A DNA stretch of 64,000 nucleotides from Proteles cristata cristata. Lineage: Eukaryota; Chordata; Mammalia; Carnivora; Hyaenidae. The stretch lies in contig JAESUZ010000481.1 in NCBI GenBank assembly GCA_017311185.1, positions 1,612,001 to 1,676,000 on the forward strand. The letters are read 5' to 3'. Below the pieces are notes generated by a model, which saw only the letters and a list, made by a program, of their open reading frames with translations, did no database searches and was not told the DNA's origin. Below, piece by piece: positions 13,062-25,546 of the stretch. Numbering within the stretch: the first letter of the stretch is position 1; each line of letters opens with the position of its first letter. Made by a program: the position numbers and the translations under genes.

Positions 13062-14194
13062 TTCTTTTTCTTTCTTTCTTTCTTTCTTTTTTTTTTTTTT
13101 TACAAATAGTTTATTGTCAAATTAGTTTCCACATAACACCCAGTGTTCTTCCCCACAAGTGTCCTCCTCTATGCCCATCCCTCCCTCACCCCCCCATCCA
13201 TCAGTCCTCAGTTTTTGTCAGCATTCAAGAGTCTCTCATGGTTTGCCTCTCTCCCTTTCCCCCACCATTTCCCCCTTCTTCTCCCCCTTGTTCCTCCGTC
13301 AAGTTCCTCCTAATCCTCCTATACGTGCAAACATATGATATTTGTCCTTCTCTGCCTGACTTATTTCGCTCAGCATAACACCCTCAAGGTCCATCCATGT
13401 TGCTACACATGGCCAGATTTCATTGTTTCTCATTGCCATGTAGTATTCCATGGTATAGATAAACCACATCTTCTTGATCCATTCTTCTGTTGATGGACAC
13501 TTAGGCTCTTTCCATGTTTTAGCTATTGTGGAGAGTGCTGCTATGAACATTGGGGTACATGTGCTCCTATGCATCAGCACTCCTGTATCCCTTAGGTAAA
13601 TTCCTAGCAGTGCTATTGCTGGGTCATAGGGAAGTTCTATTGCTATTTTCCTGAGGAACCACCACACTGTTTTCCAGAGGGGCTGTACCAGTTTACATTC
13701 CCACCAACAGTGTAGGAGGGTGCCCGTTTCTCCACATCCTCGCCAACATCCAGAGTTCTCTGATTTGCTCATTTTAGCCACTCTGACTGGCGTGAGGTGG
13801 TATCTCAGTGTGGTTTTGATTTGTATTTCCCTGATGAGGAGGGATGCTGAGCATCGTCTCATGTGTCTGTTGGCCATCTGGATGTCCTCTTTGGAGAAGT
13901 GTCTGTTCATATCTTCTGCCCATTTCTTCATTGGGTTGTTTGTTTTTCGGGCGTGTAGTTTGGTGAGTTCCTTATAGATTCTGGATATTAACCCTTTATG
14001 TGATATGTCATTTGCAACTATCTTTTCCCATTCCGTTGGTTGCCTATTAGTTTTGTGGGTTGTTTCCTTTGCTGTGCAGAAGCTTTTAATCTTGATGAGG
14101 TCCCAATCATTTATTTTTGCTCTTGATTCCCTTGCTTTTGGGGACGTGTCAAGCAAGAAGTTGCTGTGGTGGAGGTCGAGGAGGTTGTTTCCTG
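13062..14194 (-). mobile_element. young 5'-truncated LINE-1 (ORF2 C-terminus plus 3' UTR and poly-A)
   Basis: On the - strand this is the 3' end of an L1. The ORF2p C-terminal segment is open without a stop from the truncation point to 13299, and the reading-frame match includes the phrases [12 protein letters not shown] and [10 protein letters not shown] typical of mammalian L1 ORF2p. A 3' UTR of about 200 bp follows, with an A-rich tail (poly-T and TTTC on the + strand, about 13062-13101). It lacks the endonuclease and reverse-transcriptase domains, so it is dead on arrival. A perfect 16-bp duplication (tcaagcaaactcattt) at 13046-13061 and 14195-14210 brackets it. The open frame and intact duplication indicate a recent, probably felid-lineage, insertion. 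Confidence 0.96.
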
Positions 14195-14210
14195 TCAAGC
14201 AAACTCATTT
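14195..14210. repeat. L1 target-site duplication, right copy
   Basis: Identical to 13046-13061. The apparent reading frame that starts at 14198 begins inside this duplication, not inside the L1. Confidence 0.95.
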
Positions 14211-14673
14211 AAAAAGCTCCCTTAAGTCCTCTTTTTCCATACATCATGTCATTTGAGGCTACTATTCTGAGGGTGTTCCCCAGATATTCTAGTAATAGAA
14301 TAAAAAACACCAACACTTTGTTATATTCACTTGGACATCCCCAGGACCTAATGCCACTCAAAATTCATTAAGGTGCTTACATAAAGTGTCACCTGAATGG
14401 ATAAATATGGCCTCGTGTTTATATAGCTCCTTATGTCCTATAAAAAGCTTTAGCTTTCTCAAAAAATCCTGTTTGAGGCTCTCTTATTTTCTCCAACTCC
14501 GACCCCATCCCCAAATCTTTTTTTTTTCCATCCTTAAATCTTACCTGTAGTTGCAAACACAATAAGTGGTGAAGTGGAGGTCTGAGCCTAGGTCTCCAAA
14601 TCATGTGAGTTTATTGACTTAACCTGAACATTTATTTATCAAAGCATAGGTGCTAACATTTTGAAAAATATAG

Positions 14674-14690
14674 CCCCCCCCCCCCCCGCC
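14674..14690. repeat. poly-C run
   Basis: Thirteen or more consecutive C residues, then gcc. The length is prone to sequencing error. Confidence 0.8.
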
Positions 14691-15134
14691 CACCCAACTA
14701 AACCTAACCTTATACTCAGATAATGAAGAGAAAGAGTGCCTACGAGTTCTAACATGTCTTTGTCTGGAATATCTGAACATCATATTATATTTTTAATAGT
14801 AAAATGTGAGTGTCTCAGAGATAGTTTTTAGTCTTCTCTGACCGTGAGCTCCAGTTTTCACTGTCTTTCTGCAAGCTTATTATTTTTTTTTTCATGTGGC
14901 ATCACCATATTTTGGTGTGAAATATTAACAAGACATGGCCAAGCACGTTTAAACTCTTTGTCACAAAGATGTCTCATTCTGCCTAGATTGAGTATTGTGT
15001 GGTCAGTGCAAGGTCATGATTAAATCCTTGCTGCTTCTACAGAATTTTTTGTGCTGAAATCAACATCATTACCATTTATTTCATTTGCTTTTCTAGAACT
15101 TACCAAAGCAGATATTATATGATCAGGGAGACAT

Positions 15135-15260
15135 GGTCATTGGCATTGAGCTCTTCAAAGGCAGGGTCTATGTCAGAAATTTTTATATCCCCATCTCCTA
15201 ATCTTCATCCTGGCACAGAGCAGGTCTTCATACATAGTTCTTATATTGAATTGACAGTTG
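15135..15260 (+). mobile_element. L2 LINE 3' end
   Basis: 'tcaaaggcagggtctatgtcag...atccccatctcctaatcttcatcctggcacagagcaggtc...atattgaattga'. Confidence 0.65.
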
Positions 15261-16010
15261 TAAGAAAATCCAAGATATCTGAGACTCAGTCTAGACTTTG
15301 TCCATACAGTGTGTCCTTAGGTCACTGAACTTGTTACATCCTCTGTACAATGGGATTTCTGTCTACTTTGGAAAGACCAATGGGAATGTGAGAGTTCTAG
15401 GAAATTAGGCCTTACACAATATTTCTGTTGAACTTCACAGACCAGATGGAGTTTTATCCTTTAAATAAATAACTTACCAACTGATGATCCTTGTGTGACT
15501 AATCAGACCAAAGGGAATCTTGATGACTTACTTGTGGATCCATATTTTTAATGGGTATGTCATTTTTGGACAAATTCTTACAACCCTCTATAGCTGTTTT
15601 CCCCCCCTTAATTCACATTCCATTTGGATTATCTTTATTGTTGAAATAGAATTGTCAACTTGAAGATATGTTGAGAAGTGGTTTGGTGCAACTTGGGTTC
15701 ATAAATCCTAACAGGATGATCCAGGAATCCAGTGGCTCAGAGCATTGTGAAAGCCTTATAAATGAGGTTTCTGGAATATGTGAGCAGCCTACTACTTTCT
15801 CATTAATCTGAGGCAGAATGCCCAGAAAGAGTATTTCATAAAGGTTAGTGCAGAGAAAAGTCCACTGACTCACTCATGGGTGCTGAATGACTTAGGAATT
15901 TACTGCATTTATCAATGAAGGAGATCTGTATTCTAATGTTGTCTTCCTAGGAAAACCATTGTAAACTTGTAAGTGAACAATTCTGATGATTTCTCTCATT
16001 TTGCTTCTTT

Positions 16011-16205
16011 AGTGGTTCTCAAGCTTGAGTAGGTAGGCATTATCATCACCTGGAGTACTTATTAAATCACAAATGCCTGGATACTCCCCTCAAAGTTTCT
16101 GATGAAGTAGATCTGGGGTGGGATGGGTTTCCCAAATTTGCAATTCTAACAAGTTTTCAGGTAGGGCTAATACTGATATCTGGGGACCACATGCTGAGAA
16201 CACTG
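16011..16205 (+). mobile_element. MER5A-type hAT DNA transposon, near complete
   Basis: 'agtggttctcaagcttgagta...atcacctggag...tttctgatgaagtagatctggggtgggat...aattctaacaagtttt...ggggaccacatgctgagaacactg' carries both terminal repeats. Confidence 0.85.
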
Positions 16206-16400
16206 TGCTACCATAATATTGCCAAGACTGGTAAAAATAAATATTCCATGGACCACTGTTCTTTTCTGAGACTACTTTAATGAAATGGGACTTAGATAAC
16301 CATCAATGGCACAAACCATAGGCAGACATCGATGGATCAGAGTGTCTGTATAGAACTACAATAAATACTAGAAAAAGAAAGCTAGAATTGTGTGTGTTTT

Positions 16401-16580
16401 TTAAATCCATTTTGAGACAGAGAAAGAGAAAGCACCAGGGGGAGAGAGAGAATCCCAACCAAGCTTCATGTTGTCAGCATAGAGCCTGACTTGGAGCTTG
16501 ATCCCACAAACTGTGAGATCATGACCTGAGACAAAAATCAAGAGTCAGATGCTTAACTGATTGAGCTATCCAGGAATCCC
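16401..16580 (-). mobile_element. CAN-SINE, diverged
   Basis: Antisense element, 'gagagagaatcccaaccaagcttcatg...gagatcatgacctgag...ttgagctatccaggaatccc'. Confidence 0.88.
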
Positions 16581-16919
16581 TGTTTTTGTTTTTTTAAGTT
16601 AAAATTTCAGCTCGTTTATGACTTTGGTAGAACATATTATTGTGGTCTTTTCCAAACTTCTTGAGTCATCTGAAAATATATTGCCTGAATCTTTACAAGC
16701 AAATGAGGGAATATATGTTTCTATTTTCACCCATATTGTCATTTTTGGTCCCATACTCTCTTTCTCAATAAATGGAGCATGTATCTCAGTGTCTTCTCCT
16801 CTTGCTTTATGATCTAATTAGATTCTGGACAATAATACTCTATTAAGCTATTTTAAGTTGAGTACTTATTTCAGATTGGCACAGTGTTATCAATTCAGGT
16901 TCTTTTCCTGGAAGCCTAT

Positions 16920-16993
16920 TTAATTCAATGTAGTTCAGTACAATTGAATACCCATTGACTGACTATATGCCAATACTATTCTAAATACCTAGG
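16920..16993 (-). mobile_element. L2-like LINE, part 1 (3' end)
   Basis: The sequence attgaatacccattgactga...ctatatgccaatactattctaaata is the antisense L2 3'-end pattern (attcaacaaatatttattgagcacctac...ctaggc). It continues after the SINE at 16994-17210. Confidence 0.55.
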
Positions 16994-17210
16994 TGGAGCA
17001 CTTGAGTGGCTCAGTCGGTTAAGCGACCAACTTTGGCTCAGGTCATGATCGTGCAGTCTGTGAGTTTGAGCCCTGAGTTGGGCTCTGTGCTGACAGCTCA
17101 GAGCCTGGACCCTGCTTCAAATTCTGTGTCTCCCTATCTCTCTGCCCCTTCCCTGCTCGTGCTATGTCTCTCTCTCTCAAAATTAAATAAACATTAAAAA
17201 AAATTTTTTT
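16994..17210 (+). mobile_element. CAN-SINE inserted into an L2-like LINE
   Basis: Head 'gagcacttgagtggctcagtcggttaagcgacc', tail caaaattaaataaacatt. Imperfect duplication taaatacctagg / taagtgcctaag. Confidence 0.94.
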
Positions 17211-17961
17211 TAAGTGCCTAAGAAAAGGCATGACCAAGACCTGCACAAATTCTTGCCCTTGTAGAACCTACATTGTAGCAGAGACAGACAGATGGTAAAC
17301 ATAATACATAAATCAATCAATCAGTATTCCTGGTAGTGGCCTCTATGGAAAAGAGGAAATGAAAGCAGGGTAATGCAGTTTAGAACTTCAGAAGCTATCA
17401 GGGAAGAGTTGTATGTACACTTGCAGTTTTAAGCAAGGGTACCATTTGAGCCAAAACCTGGAGCAGGTAAGACTAGAAGCATGTACATCCTTGGGGAAGA
17501 GCATCAGAAGCAGAGAGAACAAGGCCAGAAGGCAGGAGCATGCCTAACATGCAGAACAGCAAAGAGACCAGTGGGGCTGAAGCAAAATGTGTGAAAGGAT
17601 CTAGTAGTAGATCGAGAGGTAACAAGCAAAGTCAAGACCAAAGAAGCAAAGCTTTGTAGGTCACTGCAAAAAATGTGCTTTAATCTGAGTGAAATGGGAG
17701 TCACTGCAAGGTATTGATTTCAAGGAAAGATATGTCTGAATGTCATATTTGGGATGGACTGAGGGGGGCAAGGATAGACGCTAAGAGACCAGTTATGAGA
17801 CAGCGCCAGTAAACCAGGCAGAGATGATGTGGCCTTGGGCCATGGGCTGGTCAGTAAAAGTGGCGAGTAGTTCAATTCTGCATTTATATTTGAAAAGGTA
17901 AAGTAATGTGGAATATTAGAGAAAAAAGAATCAAGGCATTGTCCTGAGAAACAAATCAGGA
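17211..17961 (-). mobile_element. L2-like LINE, part 2
   Basis: Continues the antisense L2 pattern: 'cttgcccttgtagaacctacattgtag...accatttgagccaaaacctggagcaggtaag...gaacaaggccagaaggcaggagcatgcc...gaccagtggggctgaagc'. The text order matches the L2 consensus as I know it. It is broken at about 17961 by the older L1. Confidence 0.6.
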
Positions 17962-18645
17962 GACTATAGATGCTGACGAAGATGTGGAGAAACGGGCACC
18001 CTTCTACACTGTTGGTGGGAATGTAAACTGGTGTAACCGCGCTGGAGAACAGTGTGGAGATTCCTCAAAAAATTAATAATAGAACTTCCATATGACCCAG
18101 CAATAGCACTTCTAGGAATTTATCCAAGGGATACAGGAATGCTGATGCACAGGGGCACATGCACTCCAATGTTCATACCAGCACTTTCAACAACAACCAA
18201 ATCATGGAAAGAGCCTAAGTGTCCATCAACGGATGAATGGATCAAGAAGTTGTAGTTTATCTATACAATGGAATACTACATGGCAATGAGAAAGAACGTA
18301 ATCTGGCCATTTTTAGCAACATGGATGGAACTCGAGGGTGTTATGCTAAGTGAAATAAGTCAGGCAAAGACAGACAGATACCATGTGTTTTCACTCATAT
18401 GTGGATCTTGAGAAACTTAACAGAAGACCATGGCGGGGGAGGAAGGGGAAAAATGTTTGAGAGAAGGAGAGAGGCAAACCACAAGAGACTCTTAAAGACT
18501 GAGAACAAACTGAAGGTTGATGAGAGGTGAGGGGGAGGGGAAAGTGGGTGATGGACATGGAGGCAGGCACTTGTTGGGATGAGTACTGGGTGCTGTATGG
18601 ATACCAATTTCACAGTAAATTTTATATACATATATATATATATGA
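17962..18645 (+). mobile_element. older 5'-truncated LINE-1 (ORF2 C-terminus plus 3' UTR)
   Basis: The + strand encodes the same ORF2p C-terminal region as the L1 at 13 kb ([15 protein letters not shown], then [12 protein letters not shown]). A TGG to TAG change at about 18253-18255 interrupts the frame where the other copy reads tryptophan. The 3' UTR follows from about 18410, and the tail is now (TA)n at 18627-18644. It sits inside an older L2-like LINE, so it is younger than that host, but it is more decayed than the 13 kb copy. Confidence 0.92.
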
Positions 18646-19620
18646 AATTGCTATCAAATTAGATATAAAAGGTTACAGGAAGAAGAGGAGACCATCAGAA
18701 ATATTGGAATTTGGGCTTTGGACATAGTGAGTTTGCCATGACTATGAGACACCTACTTGGAGGTGCACAGTCATTGTCAATCATGTTTATGTGGGGCTTA
18801 TGAGAATATAGTGAGTATGTCTGGACTACAGATGGAGTTGTCAACATGTTGGTTTTAAAAGCTGTGAGGCTCAATAAGATTAACAGTGATTGAGTGTAGA
18901 TAAAGTAGTAAAGGTAAGGACTCAATCCTGGGAATCTCTAACATTAAGAGATAAAAAAGGAAAAAAAGAACCACAGGAGTGATGGAGAAGGAGTGGCCAT
19001 CAAAGTAGGAGAAAAAGTAGGGGGTTTAATGTCCTAAAAACCAAGAGAAGGAAGTGTATCAAGTAGAATAAAGTGAATAAAAGTGTCAAATGCGGATGAT
19101 TGGTCACCAAGGTGAAGACTGAAAAGTTACTATTGAATGTCACAACTAGAGATCATCAGTTACCTTAGCGAGAAGATATTTGGTGCAGTGGTAATGGTTA
19201 AAACCTGGTTTAAGTAACTTAAGAGAGAATTGTAGAAGGAGAATTGGAAACAGTGAGGGAAGCCAACTCTTGAAGCTCCTGCAAAAGGAAGCAGAGAAAT
19301 GGAGTAGAAACAGGTGGGGAAAATGAGGTCAAGCTAAAGTGAGAAAGTGAGGTCAAGGTTTGGTGGTGGTGGTGATGGCCTTTGGAGTTGGGGAAATAAA
19401 AATATGGTTTCCCACTAATGGAAATGATCCAATAGAGGACAGATGAATGTTTCAGGACAGACAGAAAGAATTCCTTAAGCAATTTTGTTGGTTCATCTAA
19501 TGGTGATAACATCTAGTATCCAAGCGAAAGATTTGGCCTCAAATAAATCAGATATTTTCATCCATGAGAACAGGGATGTTTAAGGTACTAATTCTGGTGG
19601 GGGGGGGGAGGTAGAAGAAG
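18646..19620 (-). mobile_element. L2-like LINE, part 3
   Basis: After the L1 the same element resumes: gagacacctacttggaggtgc, 'gagaaggagtggccatcaaagtaggag', 'gtcaaatgcggatgattggtcaccaaggtgaagactg', 'gaatgatccaatagaggacag'. These phrases run in consensus order. Parts 1-3 add up to about 1.8 kb of one diverged element. The family name (L2 rather than another old LINE) is my reading, not a computed match. Confidence 0.55.
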
Positions 19621-20082
19621 TGTTGAGACCCTGTGAAAAATCCCTTTTGATTGCTTCAGTTTTCTCCAAGGAGTAAAAACCAACATTATCTCATAAAATA
19701 TCAAAAATTATTCAAAAAGAAATAAGACCCAACTATGTGCCTCTACAAATATTTATTTTAAAAAAATAAAATAAAGCCAAACACAATATAAAAAGTATGC
19801 AATCAATGTTTCATTTTAGGAGTTTTCCTAAATGAACTGAATTGAGTGAGGTTTTAAAATAGAGTTGTAATGTCTTTTCAACTGGGACTCCTTCTTTTCC
19901 TGGTGAATGTCTCAGTATTAAGCAGGCATTCTATATTGCTCTATTAACCTCCAAATTTAGTTGTATAGAAAATTTTTATTTGTAAGTTCAGTGTGGATGA
20001 ATGGCTATAATATTTTTTAGATGGTAAGTGTGGTGGACTAATTTCCTTGAGAATTCTATAGTTCTTTCTTTTTATGTAGTTT

Positions 20083-20269
20083 TAATATATAAGTTTATTG
20101 ATTTATTTTGTGTGTGTGAGAGAGAGAAAGAGAGAGGGAGAGAGCATGAGAAGGGGAGGGCAGGGGGGGGGGAAGAGAATCCCAAGCAGGCTCTGAACCA
20201 CAGTGCAGAGATCTTGACATGAGCCAAGAAGACTTTGTCCCTTAACTGATTCAGCCACACAGGCACCCT
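20083..20269 (-). mobile_element. CAN-SINE
   Basis: Antisense element with GA-rich middle and an eight- to nine-G run at about 20164, ending 'ctgattcagccacacaggcaccc'. Confidence 0.9.
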
Positions 20270-20993
20270 TATGGTTATCTCTTGTTCTTCATTTCCACGA
20301 GATGGCTGACCTCTACCATGTTGTCAATGTTGTCATGTGGCGTGTTGAAGATATTGGCTGCAATTCTTAAACAGATATTAATAGGAGTGTTGACCATTCT
20401 TGTTTAAGGTAAGATAATAAATGTAATCAGAGATAAGAAGCATATATATGATTTTAAACAAAAGAGATAGGTCCTTTAACCTATATTTCCTCTCTAGGGT
20501 TAATAAAAAAGTCACTGGAGGATTGAAATTGTATCCTCATGCTTTCCTTGAATGAACTGTACAAAACTCAGTTCAGAAGGCATTGCATAAATGTTTTTCA
20601 ATGATAATAAAGCATGTTTAAAAAATACTTACTGGGATTCTTCACATTGGTGAACCAAGTGTGTTTGAAACAGAAGAAGAATGACCATAGTATTGAACTC
20701 ATAGGGTTGTAGGGTAAGTGAAATGAGATTTCCCATGTAGAGTGCCTATTATTATAGCACGTGGCTCTTAGGAAGTCCAATAAATTACGTGGTAGGTATA
20801 AGGTGATGCGGTTCCTTAAGAAAGGTACAAGCAAATTGTCAAAATTAGGGGACTCTTCTTAGCTGTACAGTTTTTGGCAGAGGGAGAGAGTGGCAAAAGG
20901 TTACTATAGCCCCATGTTACTTTATTGGGGACCAGAATTAAACAGTAGAATCATATGAGGGCCAAGTCACAAGAAACAATCACTCAGCATTAC

Positions 20994-21150
20994 ATTCAAG
21001 GCACTATAGTCAGCATCTGATCTATATATTTTATTTCATCTTTATGATAGCCCTGCACAGTAAGTTTTATAAACTTAATTGTGTAGATGAGGAAATCGAA
21101 TTGGGGAGACCGGATGAAGTGCTGCAATGGGGAAGCTCTCTGCAAATCCT
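20994..21150 (-). mobile_element. MIR-like SINE, antisense
   Basis: 'atttcatctttatgatagccctgcacagtaagttttataaacttaattgtgtagatgaggaaatcg'. Confidence 0.65.
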
Positions 21151-21542
21151 GAAGGAAACTGAAATACTCACCCCATCTAATAAGCTGCCCATGAGAGAGC
21201 AAAATCCTCATCAAGATCACGATGTGATTTGACTCCTAAGTCCATAGTCTTCTTTTTACTATTTTTACTATTGAATTGCCCTTTTAAATTCAACTCAAAT
21301 TCAAGTGCATGTTGCTGGCTTGGTCAGAATCAAGAAGTCCATATACTTTGCTACCCATCATGGGCTTCACTTTATGCTTCCAAACCTATATGTAGAAATG
21401 GCTTATGCTTTGGTATTAACAGAGATTGGAGACATAGGAAAATCTCACCTTTTGTCCCATGAGAGAAAAAGCTCTTCCTATCCTTAAAAGTTATAATACC
21501 ATTTCTTTAGAACTTGGCTGTGTTTCAAGCTAGCATTGTTTT

Positions 21543-21778
21543 GGGGCGCCTGGGTGGCTCAGTCAGTTAAGCATCTGACTTCGGCTCAGGTCAAGATCAC
21601 ATGGTTCCTGGGTTCAAGTCCCACGTCAGGCTCTGTGCTGACAGCTACCTCAGAACCTGGAGCCTGCTTCAGATTCTTTATCTCTCTCTTTCTCTGACCC
21701 TCCCCTGCTCATACTGTCTCTCTCTCTCTCTCTCTCACAAATAAATAAAAATATTTTTTAAAAATTAAAAAAACCAAA
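21543..21778 (+). mobile_element. CAN-SINE, near full length
   Basis: Canonical head 'ggggcgcctgggtggctcagtcagttaagcatctgac'. Perfect 13-bp duplication ctagcattgtttt at 21530-21542 and 21779-21791. Confidence 0.96.
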
Positions 21779-21916
21779 CTAGCATTGTTTTGTTGATAAT
21801 TAATTATTAAAAAAAGAACATTCCTTCTTTCTTCCTTTGGGAATGCCAAAATGAAAAAACAAAAAAGCAACAACAAAAAGAAAATACAATGTAATTTTTA
21901 AGATTTTTCTATTCAG

Positions 21917-22069
21917 GGGCCATCTGTGGCTCAGACACTTAAGCATCTGACTCTTGATTTTGGCTCAGGTCATGATCTCGAGGGTCTTGAGTTCAAGTCC
22001 CACATTGGGCTCTGTGCTTGCCCCTCCCCTGTTCTCTCTCTCTCTCTCAAGATGAAGATTAAAAAAATA
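21917..22069 (+). mobile_element. CAN-SINE with internal deletion
   Basis: Short (about 153 bp) because the region between 'gggctctgtgct' and 'cccctcccct' is missing. Flanked by a 17-bp duplication differing at one base (aagatttttctattcag / aagatttttcttttcag). Confidence 0.94.
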
Positions 22070-22086
22070 AAGATTTTTCTTTTCAG

Positions 22087-24282
22087 AACAAAGGAAAATC
22101 AACAACAATAACTTTCTTTTTTCTTTTTTAAGAGGGAAACCAAATGGTAGTAGCTTGGTTTTAACAGCTTTTTGGAAAATTCTAAAGATGTAACACTGCC
22201 TTTGCTCATGGTAATCAGTTTTTCAACATGGAGAAGCGCCATTTATGAATGAGGGGGAACAGTTTGGCTGGCAGAACAGCTTCCAAATGTAATATTTAGT
22301 TCACGAATATTACGTAAATTCACTAAATTCATCAAATGGTGAATACATACAACACAACATTTTACACCTGGGTTTATTCCAGAACAAAAAAGAAATCAAT
22401 ACTAGCATTAAAAAAAAAAAAAGTTACTCAACAAATGTCAGCTCTCTAGTTCGTAACCCTTGAAGAATGTTTTTTTCCGAGGATGTGAAAATGTAAACTC
22501 TCTGCTCCATCCGTATAGTTGGCCACTTAAAATAGGAAAAACGATGTCAGAACATCAAAATGGTATTTTTTGCTGTCTATAACTTAGGTGGGGGATGGGC
22601 AGTACGCATTCCAGGAAGGGACAGGAGAACGGCCTGGCTTTCCATCATGAGTTTCGTATGAGAATAACCATGTGCAACCCTATGAAAGATTTGCGCTTTC
22701 AACAGGAGGGGAAAAAAAATTCCTCTGTGTCTACAAAGGCCAGTTTAGAACAGGAGAAGCTGACGTTAATTGAAGCACACAGCTTAATGGCTAACGAGGT
22801 TGAGAAAGAAATTACCAAGAGGAACTGTGACTTTCTTTTTCTCCAAAGAATAAAAAAAATCTGCTTAGCCTGCTTCTCTGATAACCTAGGGGTCTTCCAC
22901 TGGGAGACAGGCCTCTGCGCTGATGATGCTTGAGGAAGCGCAGGGTCCCACCGAAGTCTTCCCTCCTCCCCAGCCCCATCTCAGGACTTGACTATGTAGT
23001 GTACGCCTTCTATACGTTGTGCTGTAAGTGAACCTGGTTGGCAGTTTCTCATGCCCAAGGGCTAGCTCCTTTGCTCCTTTTGGCTGATTGCAGAAGGCCT
23101 GAAGTCCCTCGAGAGAGAGAGTAGAAGAGGAAGAAGAAGAGTCCAGAGACCCAACCCTGCTTCATCTCAGGACTTGTGACTCATCCCTTAGTCCTCCACC
23201 CCTGAACAACTTCCACCAAAACGCAGACCCCCAGATTCGTTGTTGAACCCTTCCCGTAGTGATACAGCCTTATTCTGAAATTACAGGGACTGCTCATTTT
23301 ATCAGAGTTCTTTCAACAAACTCATTTAACAATTGCTGCCCCTTGGCAAGTGTGATATCACCTTCTATGGCTCCGAGGCATTCCGTGAACACCTCTTCCT
23401 GTGTTACGGTCCTCATTTCTTTTTTCTCCTTTTCTTTCTTTCTTTCTTTTTTTTTTTTCCTAAATCACCCTCTGTTTAGTTTTAGAATAAGTCCTCCTTT
23501 TTCCCCCCAACAGACTTGCCTTGGAAAAGATTGAGAAGAGCCAGTAAACTTAGCTTCCCTACTTCTGCCCATGTGAGTATAATTGATATTTCTAACTATT
23601 GTGCAAGTGTCATTAAAGCCGCATATTTTCCCAGGTGTCTGGGGAAGAACTGGCTTGTTTGATCTTTGCGACACTGGTACTCTTTTAGAATTAACCACAG
23701 AAAACCTTGATGACACTTCTGTGGTTCTTGTAAAATTCATCTTTGGGGTAATTTTATGCTATGTGTTCTCCCCCCTTGAATGTTTTAAAGAGCTGGATTT
23801 CTGTCTCTTTGCAGAGCCTTCTAGCAGCTGTGTCTTATTTGCTTTGCAAGGGCATTGGAAGAAATTGCTATTTTGGAAACTTCTTAACATATGGGATCAT
23901 TGTAGAATGCACTTTATAGTTTGCATAGTGCTTTCCCATTATTTTACTCAGTTCATTTCTCAAGGAAGTCCAGGACAGGTTTTTCAGAGAGAGAGAGAAA
24001 TAGAGGTACTGAAGGAATAACAGCAGCTTGGCAGAGCTATTTCTCTCACCCTGGAATTAATTATCAGATTAAAATCTCTTCCTTCAGATCCTGCAATACC
24101 TATGATCAGAAAGCCTCATACCTTTTGGCCTAAACAGATAGATGGACACATCTATTGTGTGTCTGCAGAATTTATGGCCTGGCTGGTCCTGGGTCTGCCC
24201 TAGCCAAGAGCTGTCTGAGTTATTGGACATTGGCAACTGGGCTGCTTAGCTCTTTTATTAAAAGTGATACAGTGGGTGACTA
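22087..24282. other. repeat-poor unique sequence
   Basis: Only a pyrimidine run (23417-23461) stands out. Several overlapping frames of up to 145 codons occur (for example 23583-24020), but composition and lack of recognisable domains argue against coding. A lncRNA exon cannot be excluded. Confidence 0.45.
23417..23461. repeat. (TTTC)n/poly-T tract
   Basis: A 45-bp pyrimidine run, a small counterpart of the long tract at 45.1 kb. No retroelement body is recognised next to it. Confidence 0.8.
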
Positions 24283-24520
24283 AAAACATGGGTTCTGGGG
24301 TCGGACTGGCTGGGTTTAAATCCAGCTTCCCACCTGTAGCAGCCGTGTGATATTAGATGGGTCACTTACCTTTCTCAGACTCACTTTTCTTATCTGTGAA
24401 ATGGGGGCATTCCTTACTACTGCATGGAATGATTGTGAGGCTGAATTGCCCGAATCCACGTAAGGCAGTAAGCACAGTGTCTAGGGCACAGTAAGCCCTC
24501 AGTAAATGTTAGCTAGTGCC
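24283..24520 (+). mobile_element. full-length MIR SINE
   Basis: 'gggttctggggtcggactggctgggtttaaatccag', 'tcacttacctttctcagactcacttttcttatctgtgaaatggggg' and 'agcacagtgtctagggcacagtaagccctcagtaaatgttagct' cover the MIR consensus end to end. Confidence 0.92.
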
Positions 24521-24636
24521 CTGTTTTGGTTCTGAAGGTGGGGCCACCTGGTTGTTTTTTCTTAGGGTTCATTTAAGTTGATTTGTTTCATGAAATTACA
24601 CATATGGCCAGTCAGGACTGGAGATGGTTGGTGATC

Positions 24637-24838
24637 TTCTTTTAAGTATTTATTTTTTTATCATAGAGCAGGAGAGAGCACGACTTGGGGAGAGGGGCAG
24701 AGGGAGAGAGAGAATTTCAAGCAGGCTCCACACTCTGCACAGAGCCCAATGTGGGGTGTGATCTCACAACCCTGGGATCATGACCCAAACCAAAATCTTA
24801 AGTTGGGCACTCGACCAACTGAGCCACCTAGGTGCCCC
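24637..24838 (-). mobile_element. CAN-SINE
   Basis: Antisense element ending 'ccaactgagccacctaggtgcccc'. Flanked by agatggt(t)ggt copies at about 24622 and 24840. Confidence 0.92.
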
Positions 24839-25546
24839 AGATGGTGGTCGTAAGGGGAGGTTTAAGGGCCAGCCAGAAATTACACTACTAGTATTTGCTC
24901 TGCTCTTAAGAGTTGTGCTATTTAGAACTTCTTTCTCTTTGTCATTCTACTCTTTAAAACACAAATGGCAGTGTTGTTCCTCCTGAATAATGTAGAAAAT
25001 CCACAGTATTTCAGCCTAGAACTTTTGGAATGGAACATACAAAAAAGGTAAAAGATGACCTTGGTTTTCTTACCATTCCAGGTGAGAGGACGATGTAGAA
25101 TAAGGTGTTTGCTGGGTCGACTGAGCAAAGCACTTTGCTCATCTGTGCCTCAGTGTCCCCATTTATAAATGGGAGTTATAACACCCACAGAATGACCAGC
25201 TTGTACCCCATTTGCTGGGGCTTACCCATGGCAGGTGACCTGCCCTGAGAACCTCATTAGTTCTGGAAAAGCTGGACAGTTCACTCCCTAAATATTTGCT
25301 ATATCCAGAACAATGGATATCAAGATGCTTTTACATTTTCATGAAATGAAGAGTATAATCAACTCAATTCTGAACGGCTGAAGTCCCAAAGTAGTGCTTT
25401 GGCTTATTGAAAGAAAAACATGGTAATGATACAGTAGATCACTTCTTAAATAAGAATATGACACTTTAATTCTTTGTGCATCATTTTATAAACTACTTAG
25501 AAATATATAAGGTGACTGGAAAATTCCATTAATGGGTACCATGCTT

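Noticed and set aside
13299..14198. 299-codon open frame on the - strand, the longest in the window
   Set aside because: It is the C-terminal part of L1 ORF2p from a 5'-truncated insertion; its first codons lie in the target duplication. Not a host gene.
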